Positions 1 to 6,240 of a DNA stretch of 6,378 nucleotides are shown here, piece by piece; within the stretch, counting starts at the first letter, position 1, and each line of letters opens with the position of its first letter. The stretch lies in contig CAIWLA010000338.1 of the NCBI GenBank assembly GCA_903913345.1, positions 1 through 6,378 of the forward strand. Reading direction: 5' to 3'. The translations under genes and the position numbers were made by a program. This DNA is from an uncultured Magnetococcales bacterium (lineage in GTDB: Bacteria; Pseudomonadota; Magnetococcia; Magnetococcales; Magnetaquicoccaceae). The notes under the pieces were generated by a model. It did not search any database, was not told the origin of the DNA, and was given only the letters and a program-made list of their open reading frames with translations.

Positions 1-1979
1 GGCTCATCCCGCAACCCCTCCAGATTGGGACACTCCCGCGCATGCAGGGTGATCCCCTTGCCCGTCGTGACAATGCCCACAATGGCATCCCCAGGCACCG
101 GAGAACAACAACGGGCCGCCACCACCGCCATCTCCGCCAACGCCCCCTCCAAACGCAAGGCCGGAATGACCCCTTCAGCCGCTTTGGCCGCGACCGACCG
201 CGCCTTGGCCGTGGGAGATCCCCCCTTCTGTACCCATTCGGGAAACAAACGACTCACCACCTGCAACGGCGACAACACCGAAGAACCGACCTGGGCCAGC
301 AACTCCTCCACATCGATCAGCTTGAACAACTCCACCGCCTGCTGCATGAGCTTGTCGCTCAGGCTCAAACCATGACCGGTTTTCTGGATCTCCCGACCCA
401 ACAACTCCCGACCCAGGGCAATGGATTGCTCCCGACACCGATTTTTTTCCCAACGGTTGATACGATACCGGGCCTGCCCGGTCACCACAAACCGCAACCA
501 GTCCAGATTGGGGTGCTGATGGCGACTGGTCAGGATCTCCACCACATCCCCAGTGGATAAAGGGGCACGCAACGGAACCATCCGACCGTTCACCTTCGCC
601 CCATGACAATGGTCCCCCACCTCGGAATGGACCGCATAGGCAAAATCCACCGGCGTCGCCCCCACCGGGAGGGTGATAATGTCGCCAGCGGGCGAAAAGA
701 GATAAATTTCGTTGGGAAAGAGGTCTATCTTGACATTTTCCAGAAACTGACCGGGATCTTCCGCATTTTGATGCAGCTCCAGCATCCGTTTCAGCCAGTC
801 AAAACCGGTGGCCCCGGAATGCTTTTTGGTGTGCAGCCCCTCTTTGTAACTCCAATGGGCCGCCACCCCGCTTTCCGCCACCTGGTGCATCTTTTCCGTC
901 CGGATCTGGATCTCCACCCGATTGCCAAACGGACCAAAGACCACCGAATGGAGCGATTGATAGCCATTGCTCTTGGGCAGGGCAATATAATCCTTCAATC
1001 GCCCCGGAATGGGCCGAAACTCGCCGTGAATCATGCCCAAAACCTGGTAACAATCCGCCTTCTTGCGCACAATGATCCGATACCCCACCATGTCATACAA
1101 CGCATCCAGATTGCCCCCCTTGCGTTGCAGCTTGTTATAGATCGAATACATATGTTTTTCACGACCCAAGACGTTCCCCGTAATGTTATGTTTTTTCAAC
1201 AGACGGCCCAGCAGGGCCACCATTTTGCGGACCTCATCCGCCCCACCCTGGCGATAGACCGCCACCTGCTCACACAGGGAGGCATAGACCTCCGGTTGGC
1301 TCAACTTGAAGGCCAGATCTTCCAGCTCGTTTTTGATCCAATAGATGCCGAGACGGTGGGCAATGGGGGAATAAATTTCCAGAATTTCATGGGTCAGACG
1401 CGGCGGCGGGATCGCCTGGGTGGCGGCCATCCCCCGCACCTGTTGCAGACAAATGGCCAGACGGACCAGAATGACGCGAATATCCCGTGCCATCGACAGG
1501 ATCATCTTGCGCAACTCTTCGGCCTGCGGCTCGGCCTTGACCCGAGCGGACAACAGGGAGATTTTCGCCACCCCCTCCACCAGAAAGGCGACATCCTCCC
1601 CGAATTCCTTTCGGACCTCCTCCAGCGTCAAGCGGTGACTGGCCACCCCTTCGAGCAGGAGACCCGCCGCAATCGAGGCCATATCCAGGCGCAAATCCAC
1701 CAGGATGCCCGCAATCTCCGGCAGATAAAGCGGCACCCCTCCCTGGACAGGGGGAAACGGGAGGTTCGATCCTTCGTCAACCGGTGCGGCCACCCCTTCC
1801 CGGTCCACAACGATGGTGGATGGCTTGGTGGAGATCTCCCAGCCCCGCTCCAGCAGACCGACATGGTGCCTCAGGCGGGAGAGAAAGGCCTCGTCCACCC
1901 CCGGATGATAACCCCGGATGCGCTCCACCAACCCCGCCCACCAGGAGACCTCTGCCTTGTTGTCGGAGGGCTTGCTCAC
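1..1979 (-). CDS. relA/spoT: RelA/SpoT-family (p)ppGpp synthetase with degenerate HD domain (3' end cut by window edge)
   Basis: Long RSH alarmone enzyme, transferring pyrophosphate from ATP to GDP/GTP to make (p)ppGpp. The frame is open without interruption for 659 residues to the left edge. Domain order: degenerate HD region (about 40-200); synthetase (about 250-380) with REKH at 273-276, catalytic-type D296, RLKD at 327-330, the NGYQS guanine-binding loop around 338-342 and E356 in VEIQIRT; TGS domain (about 424-485); and a zinc-finger-like segment with C624-C625, H646 and C650. The usual C-terminal ACT domain would lie beyond the window. In the HD domain the metal-binding His-Asp pair is Leu109-Glu110, the upstream His is missing, and the later Asp and Asn are Ile176 and Gln180, so hydrolysis of (p)ppGpp is not expected. 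RxKD is typical of bifunctional Rel/SpoT, whereas E. coli RelA has ExDD. The GTG start at 1979 follows GAGGAG with 5 nt spacing. It is the last gene of the yicC-gmk-rpoZ-RSH series, 66 nt after rpoZ. Family assignment is certain; relA versus spoT naming is not. Confidence 0.96.
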   Translation of the reverse strand, partial: MSKPSDNKAEVSWWAGLVERIRGYHPGVDEAFLSRLRHHVGLLERGWEISTKPSTIVVDREGVAAPVDEGSNLPFPPVQGGVPLYLPEIAGILVDLRLDMASIAAGLLLEGVASHRLTLEEVRKEFGEDVAFLVEGVAKISLLSARVKAEPQAEELRKMILSMARDIRVILVRLAICLQQVRGMAATQAIPPPRLTHEILEIYSPIAHRLGIYWIKNELEDLAFKLSQPEVYASLCEQVAVYRQGGADEVRKMVALLGRLLKKHNITGNVLGREKHMYSIYNKLQRKGGNLDALYDMVGYRIIVRKKADCYQVLGMIHGEFRPIPGRLKDYIALPKSNGYQSLHSVVFGPFGNRVEIQIRTEKMHQVAESGVAAHWSYKEGLHTKKHSGATGFDWLKRMLELHQNAEDPGQFLENVKIDLFPNEIYLFSPAGDIITLPVGATPVDFAYAVHSEVGDHCHGAKVNGRMVPLRAPLSTGDVVEILTSRHQHPNLDWLRFVVTGQARYRINRWEKNRCREQSIALGRELLGREIQKTGHGLSLSDKLMQQAVELFKLIDVEELLAQVGSSVLSPLQVVSRLFPEWVQKGGSPTAKARSVAAKAAEGVIPALRLEGALAEMAVVAARCCSPVPGDAIVGIVTTGKGITLHARECPNLEGLRDE

Positions 1980-1984
1980 CGGTT

Positions 1985-1990
1985 CTCCTC
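1985..1990 (-). promoter_or_regulatory. Ribosome binding site fixing the GTG start of the RSH gene
   Basis: GAGGAG on the minus strand, 5 nt before GTG at 1979. An ATG at 1992-1990 just upstream is out of frame with the RSH reading frame, so the GTG is the supported start. Confidence 0.75.
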
Positions 1991-2045
1991 ATACTACCAA
2001 TGGCCGGTGCAGGCGATCCTCGACCGCCGACAGCCCAACCAATGG

Positions 2046-2468
2046 TCAATCATCGGTATCCTCGGCATCCTCATATTCTGCCGAAAAATCATCGGTATCG
2101 TTGGCCGAAGTCAGTCCCAGGAGGGTATCAAACGTCTCCTCCTCGGCCTCATCAAAATCCCCTTCCTGCACCCCAGGCAGATGGATCTCTTCATTCATCA
2201 GATCCCGTGCCTCCGCATCCAGCGGCGTGGTCAGATACTCCTCATCCGGCAGGGTACGCCGCCCCATCGGCTCTTTTTCCAATGCCTCCAGATCGAGCAA
2301 ACCCTCCGCCAGCTCGCGCAGGGCGATGACCGTCACCTTGTCGTTGTTGACCGGAACCAACGGCTCCGCACCCGCCATGAGCTGCCGCGCCCGCTTGGAG
2401 GCCAACAGCACCAGATCAAAGCGGTTGGGAACATGTTTCAAACAATCTTCAATGGTTACTCGTGCCAC
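2046..2468 (-). CDS. rpoZ: DNA-directed RNA polymerase omega subunit with extended acidic tail
   Basis: Omega subunit of RNA polymerase, 140 residues, helping assemble beta-prime and, in proteobacteria, forming part of a (p)ppGpp site. The conserved core covers residues 1 to about 60: MARVT at the start, EDCL, NRFDLVLLA, RARQL, then NNDKVTVIALRE at 42-52. The MAR motif at residues 1-3 is the part of omega that contacts ppGpp in E. coli. E. coli omega has about 91 residues. Here residues 74-140 form an extra low-complexity tail with 26 Asp/Glu and a single basic residue, probably disordered. The start is GTG at 2468 after GAGGTG; this places the MARVT motif exactly at the N-terminus. It lies between gmk (122 nt upstream, containing palindromic repeats) and the RSH gene (66 nt downstream), the common proteobacterial arrangement. 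Confidence 0.95.
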   Translation of the reverse strand: MARVTIEDCLKHVPNRFDLVLLASKRARQLMAGAEPLVPVNNDKVTVIALRELAEGLLDLEALEKEPMGRRTLPDEEYLTTPLDAEARDLMNEEIHLPGVQEGDFDEAEEETFDTLLGLTSANDTDDFSAEYEDAEDTDD

Positions 2469-2473
2469 GGGTT

Positions 2474-2479
2474 CACCTC
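2474..2479 (-). promoter_or_regulatory. Ribosome binding site for rpoZ (GTG start)
   Basis: GAGGTG on the minus strand, 5 nt before the GTG at 2468. It supports the non-ATG start, which also gives the conserved MARVT N-terminus. Confidence 0.7.
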
Positions 2480-2525
2480 AAATTAAACGCTGAAAAGACA
2501 GGAATATCGTCTGGAAAGAGAGAGA

Positions 2526-2577
2526 CAGGGGCTTCGCCCCTGGACCCCACCAGGGGGATAATCCCCCTGGACCCCTG
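2526..2577. repeat. Composite palindromic intergenic repeat (two hairpins plus a direct repeat)
   Basis: The gmk-rpoZ spacer contains two back-to-back inverted repeats. The first is CAGGGGC / GCCCCTG (2526-2532 and 2536-2542), a 7-bp stem with a 3-nt loop. The second is CCAGGGGGAT / ATCCCCCTGG (2550-2559 and 2561-2570), a nearly perfect palindrome that as RNA would form an 8-bp stem with a 5-nt loop. The 12-nt word CCCCTGGACCCC occurs twice, at 2537-2548 and 2564-2575. The design resembles dispersed REP-like palindromic elements of GC-rich proteobacteria; copy number in this genome is unknown from here. On the minus strand the first hairpin is followed by a pyrimidine tract (2525-2511), so it might also slow or partly terminate transcription between gmk and rpoZ. 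Confidence 0.7.
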
Positions 2578-2590
2578 ATGAAGAAAAAAA

Positions 2591-3229
2591 TCAGGCAAAC
2601 GTCGCCAGGATGGCCTGGATCGCATCCCCCGCCCGCGAGCGACGCAACCGCTCTGCCGTCACAATGGCCACCAGTTCGTGGCGCGCACGGGTCAAATCGT
2701 CGTTGATCAACAGATAATCATACTCCGCCCAATGGGATATCTCTTCCCCCGCCTGCGCCATGCGCCGGGCGATCACCTGGGGATCGTCTGACCCCCGACC
2801 ACTCAGCCGCACCTGCAAAACCGACCGGGAAGGGGGCAAAATGGCGATGGAGACGACCTCCTCCGGGGCACGGCGGGCACGTACCTGTCTGGCCCCCTGC
2901 CAGTCAATGTCCAACACCACACACTCCCCCCGCGCCAGGACCGGATCCACATGAGCCAGGTCGGTGCCATAACAGTGGCCAAACACCTCCGCCCATTCCA
3001 AAAAATCGCCCCGTTCGACCCGTGCCCGAAAGGCCGCCTGGTCCACAAAATGGTAGGACTGCCCAGCCACCTCCCCCGGTCGGAGCGAACGGGTGGTGGT
3101 GGAGACCGACAAAGAGACCCCCGCCACCGTCTGCACCAGATGTCTGGCCAACGTGCTCTTCCCGGCCCCAGACGGCGCAGACAAAATGAGGATAAATCCC
3201 TGACCACGATTCTGTACAGAGTAACTCAT
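2591..3229 (-). CDS. gmk: Guanylate kinase
   Basis: Cytoplasmic ATP-dependent phosphorylation of GMP to GDP, needed for GTP, dGTP and (p)ppGpp supply. The 212 residues match the family length (E. coli 207). Visible motifs: P-loop SAPSGAGKS at 17-25; STTTRSLRPGE at 43-53 and GQSYHFV at 56-62 for GMP binding; FLEWAEV followed by YGT (76-89); VVLDIDWQGA at 104-113; the lid region RLSGRGSDD at 141-149; and the C-terminal EYDYLLIND stretch at 169-177. No key residue appears lost. The ATG at 3229 lies 9 nt after the yicC stop with only a weak AGG upstream, which suggests translational coupling to yicC. A 122-nt spacer with palindromic repeats separates it from rpoZ. Confidence 0.97.
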   Translation of the reverse strand: MSYSVQNRGQGFILILSAPSGAGKSTLARHLVQTVAGVSLSVSTTTRSLRPGEVAGQSYHFVDQAAFRARVERGDFLEWAEVFGHCYGTDLAHVDPVLARGECVVLDIDWQGARQVRARRAPEEVVSIAILPPSRSVLQVRLSGRGSDDPQVIARRMAQAGEEISHWAEYDYLLINDDLTRARHELVAIVTAERLRRSRAGDAIQAILATFA

Positions 3230-3238
3230 TATCGCAAC

Positions 3239-4150
3239 CTATTCCAGATTTTGTGCCTGTTCGCGCAATTTTTCCACCACCAGCTTCATCTCCACCCCCA
3301 AACGGGTCAACGTGCCGTTCTGGGACTTGGAACAGAGGGTATTGACCTCCCGATTCAGCTCCTGGCAAAAAAAATCGAGCCGTCGTCCCACCGGTGCCGA
3401 TCCGGCCATCAGGGTATGCAGTTCGTGTACATGGAGCCGCAACCGTTCCACCTCTTCGGCGATATCGATCCGATTCAGCAGGATGGCCACCTCCCGTGCC
3501 AACTCCCCCGGTTCCACCCCGTTGCCGGTCAGATCCGCCACCCGTGTCTGGAGCAGACGCTGTTGCTCGCTGCGCAACGCCGGCACCAATGTCTCCACCT
3601 CTTGCAGCAAGGCCGAAAACCCCTCCAGCAAGGGCTGAATCACCCCGGCGAGTGCCCGACCCTCCGAGGCGCGGGCGATCTCCAGTTGGCCAGCGGCCAC
3701 CTCCAACAGGGCCAGGGCGGCCTCCAGAAAGCCCGGCGCATCCCCTTCCGGCAGGGCGCGTTCCCGAATCAAACCCGGCCATGCCAGCAGCCGATCCATG
3801 GAGATCCGGCCGCAATGTTCGGCGGAGGTGCCGACCCGTGCCACCTGCGCCTTGACCTGGGCCTCCAGGTGGAGGAGATCCTGCAAGAGTTCGTTGTCCA
3901 GTTCCAGCCGTTGACCGGTGGCCGATTCGGTCACCAGGAGGAGTTCACAATCCAGGTGACCCCGATCAAACCGGGCCTGCAACCGTTTGCTCGCCTGCCC
4001 TTCCAGGTCGTGCCAGTTGCCCGGCCAGTTGCCGGGACGGCGAAATGCCAGGTCCAGATAGCGGTGGTTGACCGAGCGCAGACGCCAAACCATGCGAAAC
4101 CCCGCATAGCTCCCCTTCTCCTCGGCAAAACCGGTCATACTGTTTGGCAT
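3239..4150 (-). CDS. yicC: YicC-family endoribonuclease
   Basis: YicC family protein of 303 residues (E. coli about 287). The family has been shown in E. coli to act as an endoribonuclease that affects small-RNA turnover; a role in this organism is inferred from homology. The N-terminal YicC domain shows SMTGFA (4-9), RSVNHRYLDL (25-34) and FDRGHLDCELLL (61-72). The C-terminal DUF1732 domain (about 220-303) shows IDIAEEVERLRLH (228-240), GRRLDFFCQELNREVNTL (255-272), CSKS (273-276) and the terminal EKLREQAQNLE. The frame is open upstream to 4297, but homology begins at the ATG at 4150, which is preceded by AAGGTGA; the extra 49 residues have no family character and would read through the terminator. 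It is first in the yicC-gmk-rpoZ-RSH series. Confidence 0.95.
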   Translation of the reverse strand: MPNSMTGFAEEKGSYAGFRMVWRLRSVNHRYLDLAFRRPGNWPGNWHDLEGQASKRLQARFDRGHLDCELLLVTESATGQRLELDNELLQDLLHLEAQVKAQVARVGTSAEHCGRISMDRLLAWPGLIRERALPEGDAPGFLEAALALLEVAAGQLEIARASEGRALAGVIQPLLEGFSALLQEVETLVPALRSEQQRLLQTRVADLTGNGVEPGELAREVAILLNRIDIAEEVERLRLHVHELHTLMAGSAPVGRRLDFFCQELNREVNTLCSKSQNGTLTRLGVEMKLVVEKLREQAQNLE

Positions 4151-4154
4151 GCAC

Positions 4155-4161
4155 TCACCTT
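4155..4161 (-). promoter_or_regulatory. Ribosome binding site deciding the yicC start
   Basis: AAGGTGA on the minus strand, 4 nt before the ATG at 4150. It selects the 303-residue form over the longer open frame reaching 4297. Confidence 0.7.
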
Positions 4162-4188
4162 GTTTGGACCAAAAGCGGGATACAGCAC

Positions 4189-4223
4189 AAAAAAGGGGGC
4201 GTATCTGGCGATATGCCCCCTTT
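4189..4223 (-). terminator. Rho-independent terminator after the ferredoxin gene
   Basis: On the minus strand, AAAGGGGGC (4223-4215) pairs with GCCCCCTTT (4200-4192), with further TAT/ATA pairing inside the loop, and six T residues follow (4194-4189). The stem is GC-rich at the core and the T-run is correctly placed for minus-strand transcription. It lies between the ferredoxin stop and yicC, so it should end the ferredoxin transcript. Confidence 0.85.
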
Positions 4224-4310
4224 CCTGGCATGAACAGACCACCATTTCCAGGCCATGCCGACACGCCGCTCCTGCCCACTGGCCGCCTGGAACGCACCCG
4301 TCAACACCGC

Positions 4311-4343
4311 CTGCAGAGAATGGCCTCATTCTCCCCTGTGCAG
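4311..4343 (-). other. Inverted repeat just after the ferredoxin stop
   Basis: GAGAAT (4316-4321) and ATTCTC (4328-4333) form a 6-bp stem with a 6-nt loop. CTGCA (4311-4315) and TGCAG (4339-4343) can extend it past a 5-nt bulge. It has no T-run, so it is more likely a 3'-UTR hairpin than a terminator. The rest of 4224-4310 shows no recognisable gene. Confidence 0.45.
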
Positions 4344-4347
4344 GAGA

Positions 4348-4629
<282 letters not shown>

Positions 4630-4754
4630 TCAGTTTCAATCCATACCCGATCCAAAAACCGGGTAAAGCCTACCTGGAAACCTGCTTGTTACCAGACTTG
4701 GTGCCACTTGGCAAGCAACTATCATCAGCCAGCCATTATTTTATCTTCACATCC

Positions 4755-4774
4755 CTTCATCCGGGCGAATGAAG
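4755..4774. other. Inverted repeat in the argC-ferredoxin spacer
   Basis: CTTCAT (4755-4760) and ATGAAG (4769-4774) make a 6-bp stem with a GC-rich 8-nt loop, 29 nt past the argC stop on the minus strand. No T-run follows, so it is at best a weak terminator or an RNA-stabilising hairpin. The remaining spacer (4606-4802) should hold the ferredoxin promoter, but I see no convincing -35/-10 pair. Confidence 0.35.
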
Positions 4775-4802
4775 AGGCTCGCCTGTCAAGTGCGGCGGTC
4801 GC

Positions 4803-5846
4803 CTATGGAAAGAGTGGCCATTGTTCCAGCCCGGTCTGCTCTTCCAGTCCAAACATTCGATTCATGTTTTGCACGGCCTGCCCTGCCGCGCCCTTGACCA
4901 AGTTATCAATCACCGACACCACTGTCAACCATCCGGTACGGGTATCGATGGTCACGCCGATATGGCAGAGGTTGGAGCCGCGCACATGGTTGGTGGCGGG
5001 CCACCGACCCGGTTCGAGCACCTGGACAAACGGCTCGTCCCGATAGAAGTGCCAGAGGGTTTCGCGCCACTCCGCCTGGGACCGTACAACACGTGGCCGC
5101 AGATGGCAAGTGCTCAAAATGCCCCGTGACTGTGGCAGGAGGTGGGGGACAAAGCGGATCCGCACCTCCACCCCGGCCAAAAGGCTCAATTCCTGTTCCA
5201 TTTCCGGGGTATGGCGATGACCTTCCACCTTGTAGGCCCGGAAGCCGCCTTCCACCTCGGCAAACAGGATCTCCTGATTGGCGGAGCGACCCGCGCCGCT
5301 CACCCCGGATTTGCTGTCGATGAGGATGGCGGACGGATCGATCCAATCCCCTTTCAGCAACGGGGCCAGGGCCAGCAGCACCGAGGTGGGGTAGCAGCCC
5401 GGATTGGCCACCAGACGGGCCGTTGGGATCTCCGTCCGGTGGAGTTCCGGCAAGCCATAGACCGCCTCGGCCAACAAACCGGGGGCCAGATGGTCGGTGC
5501 CGTACCATTCCCGGTAGGTCTCGGCGTTGTGCAGTCGAAAATCCGCCGACAGATCGATCACCCGCACCCCCCGTTCCAGCAAGCCGGGCACCTCCCGCAT
5601 GGAGGCGACGTGGGGCAGGGCGCAGAAGGCCACATCCAGGGACTCCACCCCGTCCAGGCCCCCCAGGGGCTGGCAAATCAACTCTGGCGTACCGGTGAGA
5701 TGGGGGAAGGCGTGCCGCAGGGGTTGGCCCGCATATCGCTCGGAAGTGACATGGGCAATATGCACCCCCCCGTGCCGACTGAGCAGGCGAACCAGTTCAC
5801 CACCGGTATAACCCGTGGCTCCGAGAATGGCAACGGAAAGTGTCAT
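4803..5846 (-). CDS. argC: N-acetyl-gamma-glutamyl-phosphate reductase
   Basis: NADPH-dependent reduction of N-acetyl-glutamyl-5-phosphate to N-acetylglutamate 5-semialdehyde, the third step of arginine biosynthesis, in the cytoplasm. The 347 residues match the long (type 1) ArgC family. Visible features: the Rossmann dinucleotide-binding loop GATGYTGGE at 9-17; FCALPH at 74-79; IDLSADFR at 97-104; the catalytic cysteine C151 in NPGCYPT; SKSGVSGAGR at 178-187; HRHTPE at 210-215 with the active-site histidine; FVPHLLPQSRGI at 232-243; and VIDNLVKGAAGQA near the end (312-324). The ATG at 5846 is preceded by AGGAA at suitable distance. No other arg gene is visible beside it. A 52-nt spacer separates it from the toxin gene upstream, so co-transcription with the toxin-antitoxin pair is possible. 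No ARG-box could be identified. Confidence 0.97.
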   Translation of the reverse strand: MTLSVAILGATGYTGGELVRLLSRHGGVHIAHVTSERYAGQPLRHAFPHLTGTPELICQPLGGLDGVESLDVAFCALPHVASMREVPGLLERGVRVIDLSADFRLHNAETYREWYGTDHLAPGLLAEAVYGLPELHRTEIPTARLVANPGCYPTSVLLALAPLLKGDWIDPSAILIDSKSGVSGAGRSANQEILFAEVEGGFRAYKVEGHRHTPEMEQELSLLAGVEVRIRFVPHLLPQSRGILSTCHLRPRVVRSQAEWRETLWHFYRDEPFVQVLEPGRWPATNHVRGSNLCHIGVTIDTRTGWLTVVSVIDNLVKGAAGQAVQNMNRMFGLEEQTGLEQWPLFP

Positions 5847-5898
5847 GTCTGATTCCTGTTCCTTTGACTCAAGGTTCCAATTTTTGTTGCGTACCGTT

Positions 5899-6240
5899 TC
5901 ATACCGATTGGTAACAACCGACCGTATGGCAGACCCCTTGCACCACCTTGGAGAAAAAATCGGGTGTCACCCGCCCCGGATGCCGCATCACGGCCCAGGT
6001 ATCCAAGGTATACATCTTGTTCAGTCGAACCCAACTGGGCTTGGGTAGCGATCCTTGCCAGATCGAGGCTGGATTCAGGGGCAAAGCGGCCTCTGACATG
6101 GGAACGGAAGTGACAGCCAACCCGATGAAATCGTCGTAGCGGTCTGGAAACGTCAGGATCAGCACTGGCCGTTTCTTTTCAACAGCAAGGCCCGAAAAGG
6201 GAAAGGGGATGAGCACCAGATCCCCAGGCTCATAAATCAT
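5899..6240 (-). CDS. PemK/MazF-family type II toxin
   Basis: Predicted mRNA-cleaving (mRNA interferase) toxin of 113 residues. Family signs: the N-terminal YEPGDLVLIPFPFSG strand-loop at 3-17, KKRPVLIL at 22-29 with the conserved Arg24, a short strand ending in AVTSVP at 42-47 carrying the polar residues usual near the active site, then SWVRLNKMYTLD at 69-80. The C-terminus (about 93-105) fits the usual closing helix. I chose the ATG at 6240 because GAGGTG (6250-6245) precedes it and the homology starts there; an ATG at 6255 in frame would add only five residues. It overlaps the antitoxin gene by 11 nt, which is typical of translational coupling. Base composition is lower in GC than argC. Family is well supported; cleavage specificity cannot be read from sequence. 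Confidence 0.88.
   Translation of the reverse strand: MIYEPGDLVLIPFPFSGLAVEKKRPVLILTFPDRYDDFIGLAVTSVPMSEAALPLNPASIWQGSLPKPSWVRLNKMYTLDTWAVMRHPGRVTPDFFSKVVQGVCHTVGCYQSV

Noticed and set aside
1994..2046. Two copies of ACCAATGG between rpoZ and the RSH gene, as operator sites
   Set aside because: Only 8 nt, unpaired spacing, inside an intra-operon spacer; chance recurrence is likely.
603..2486. Plus-strand open frame of 627 codons opposite the RSH gene and rpoZ
   Set aside because: Its translation is rich in His, Gln, Arg and Pro with no domain, and it lies antisense to two unmistakable genes; it is a mirror of high-GC codon use.
2904..3815. Minus-strand open frame of 303 codons in another frame across yicC and gmk
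   Set aside because: Gly/Arg-rich low-complexity translation typical of an out-of-frame shadow; the overlapping yicC and gmk frames carry the conserved motifs.
4151..4297. N-terminal extension of yicC by 49 residues to an ATG at 4297
   Set aside because: YicC homology starts at MPNSMTGF, the ATG at 4150 has a good RBS, and the extension runs through the Rho-independent terminator.
4299..4304. TTGACG on the minus strand, as a start for a small RNA ending at the 4189-4223 terminator
   Set aside because: The expected -10 position reads CAGTGG or neighbours, not TATAAT-like, and no other sign of a separate RNA gene was found.
4784..4789. Perfect TTGACA on the minus strand as a ferredoxin promoter -35
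   Set aside because: At 16-18 nt spacing the sequence is GC-rich (GCCCGG at 17 nt) with no -10-like hexamer, so the match is probably chance.
5886..5918. Inverted repeat GTTG..TACC / GGTA..CAAC at the toxin 3' end, as a terminator before argC
   Set aside because: The stem is interrupted and AT-rich and is followed on the minus strand by A residues rather than T, so it does not fit an intrinsic terminator.
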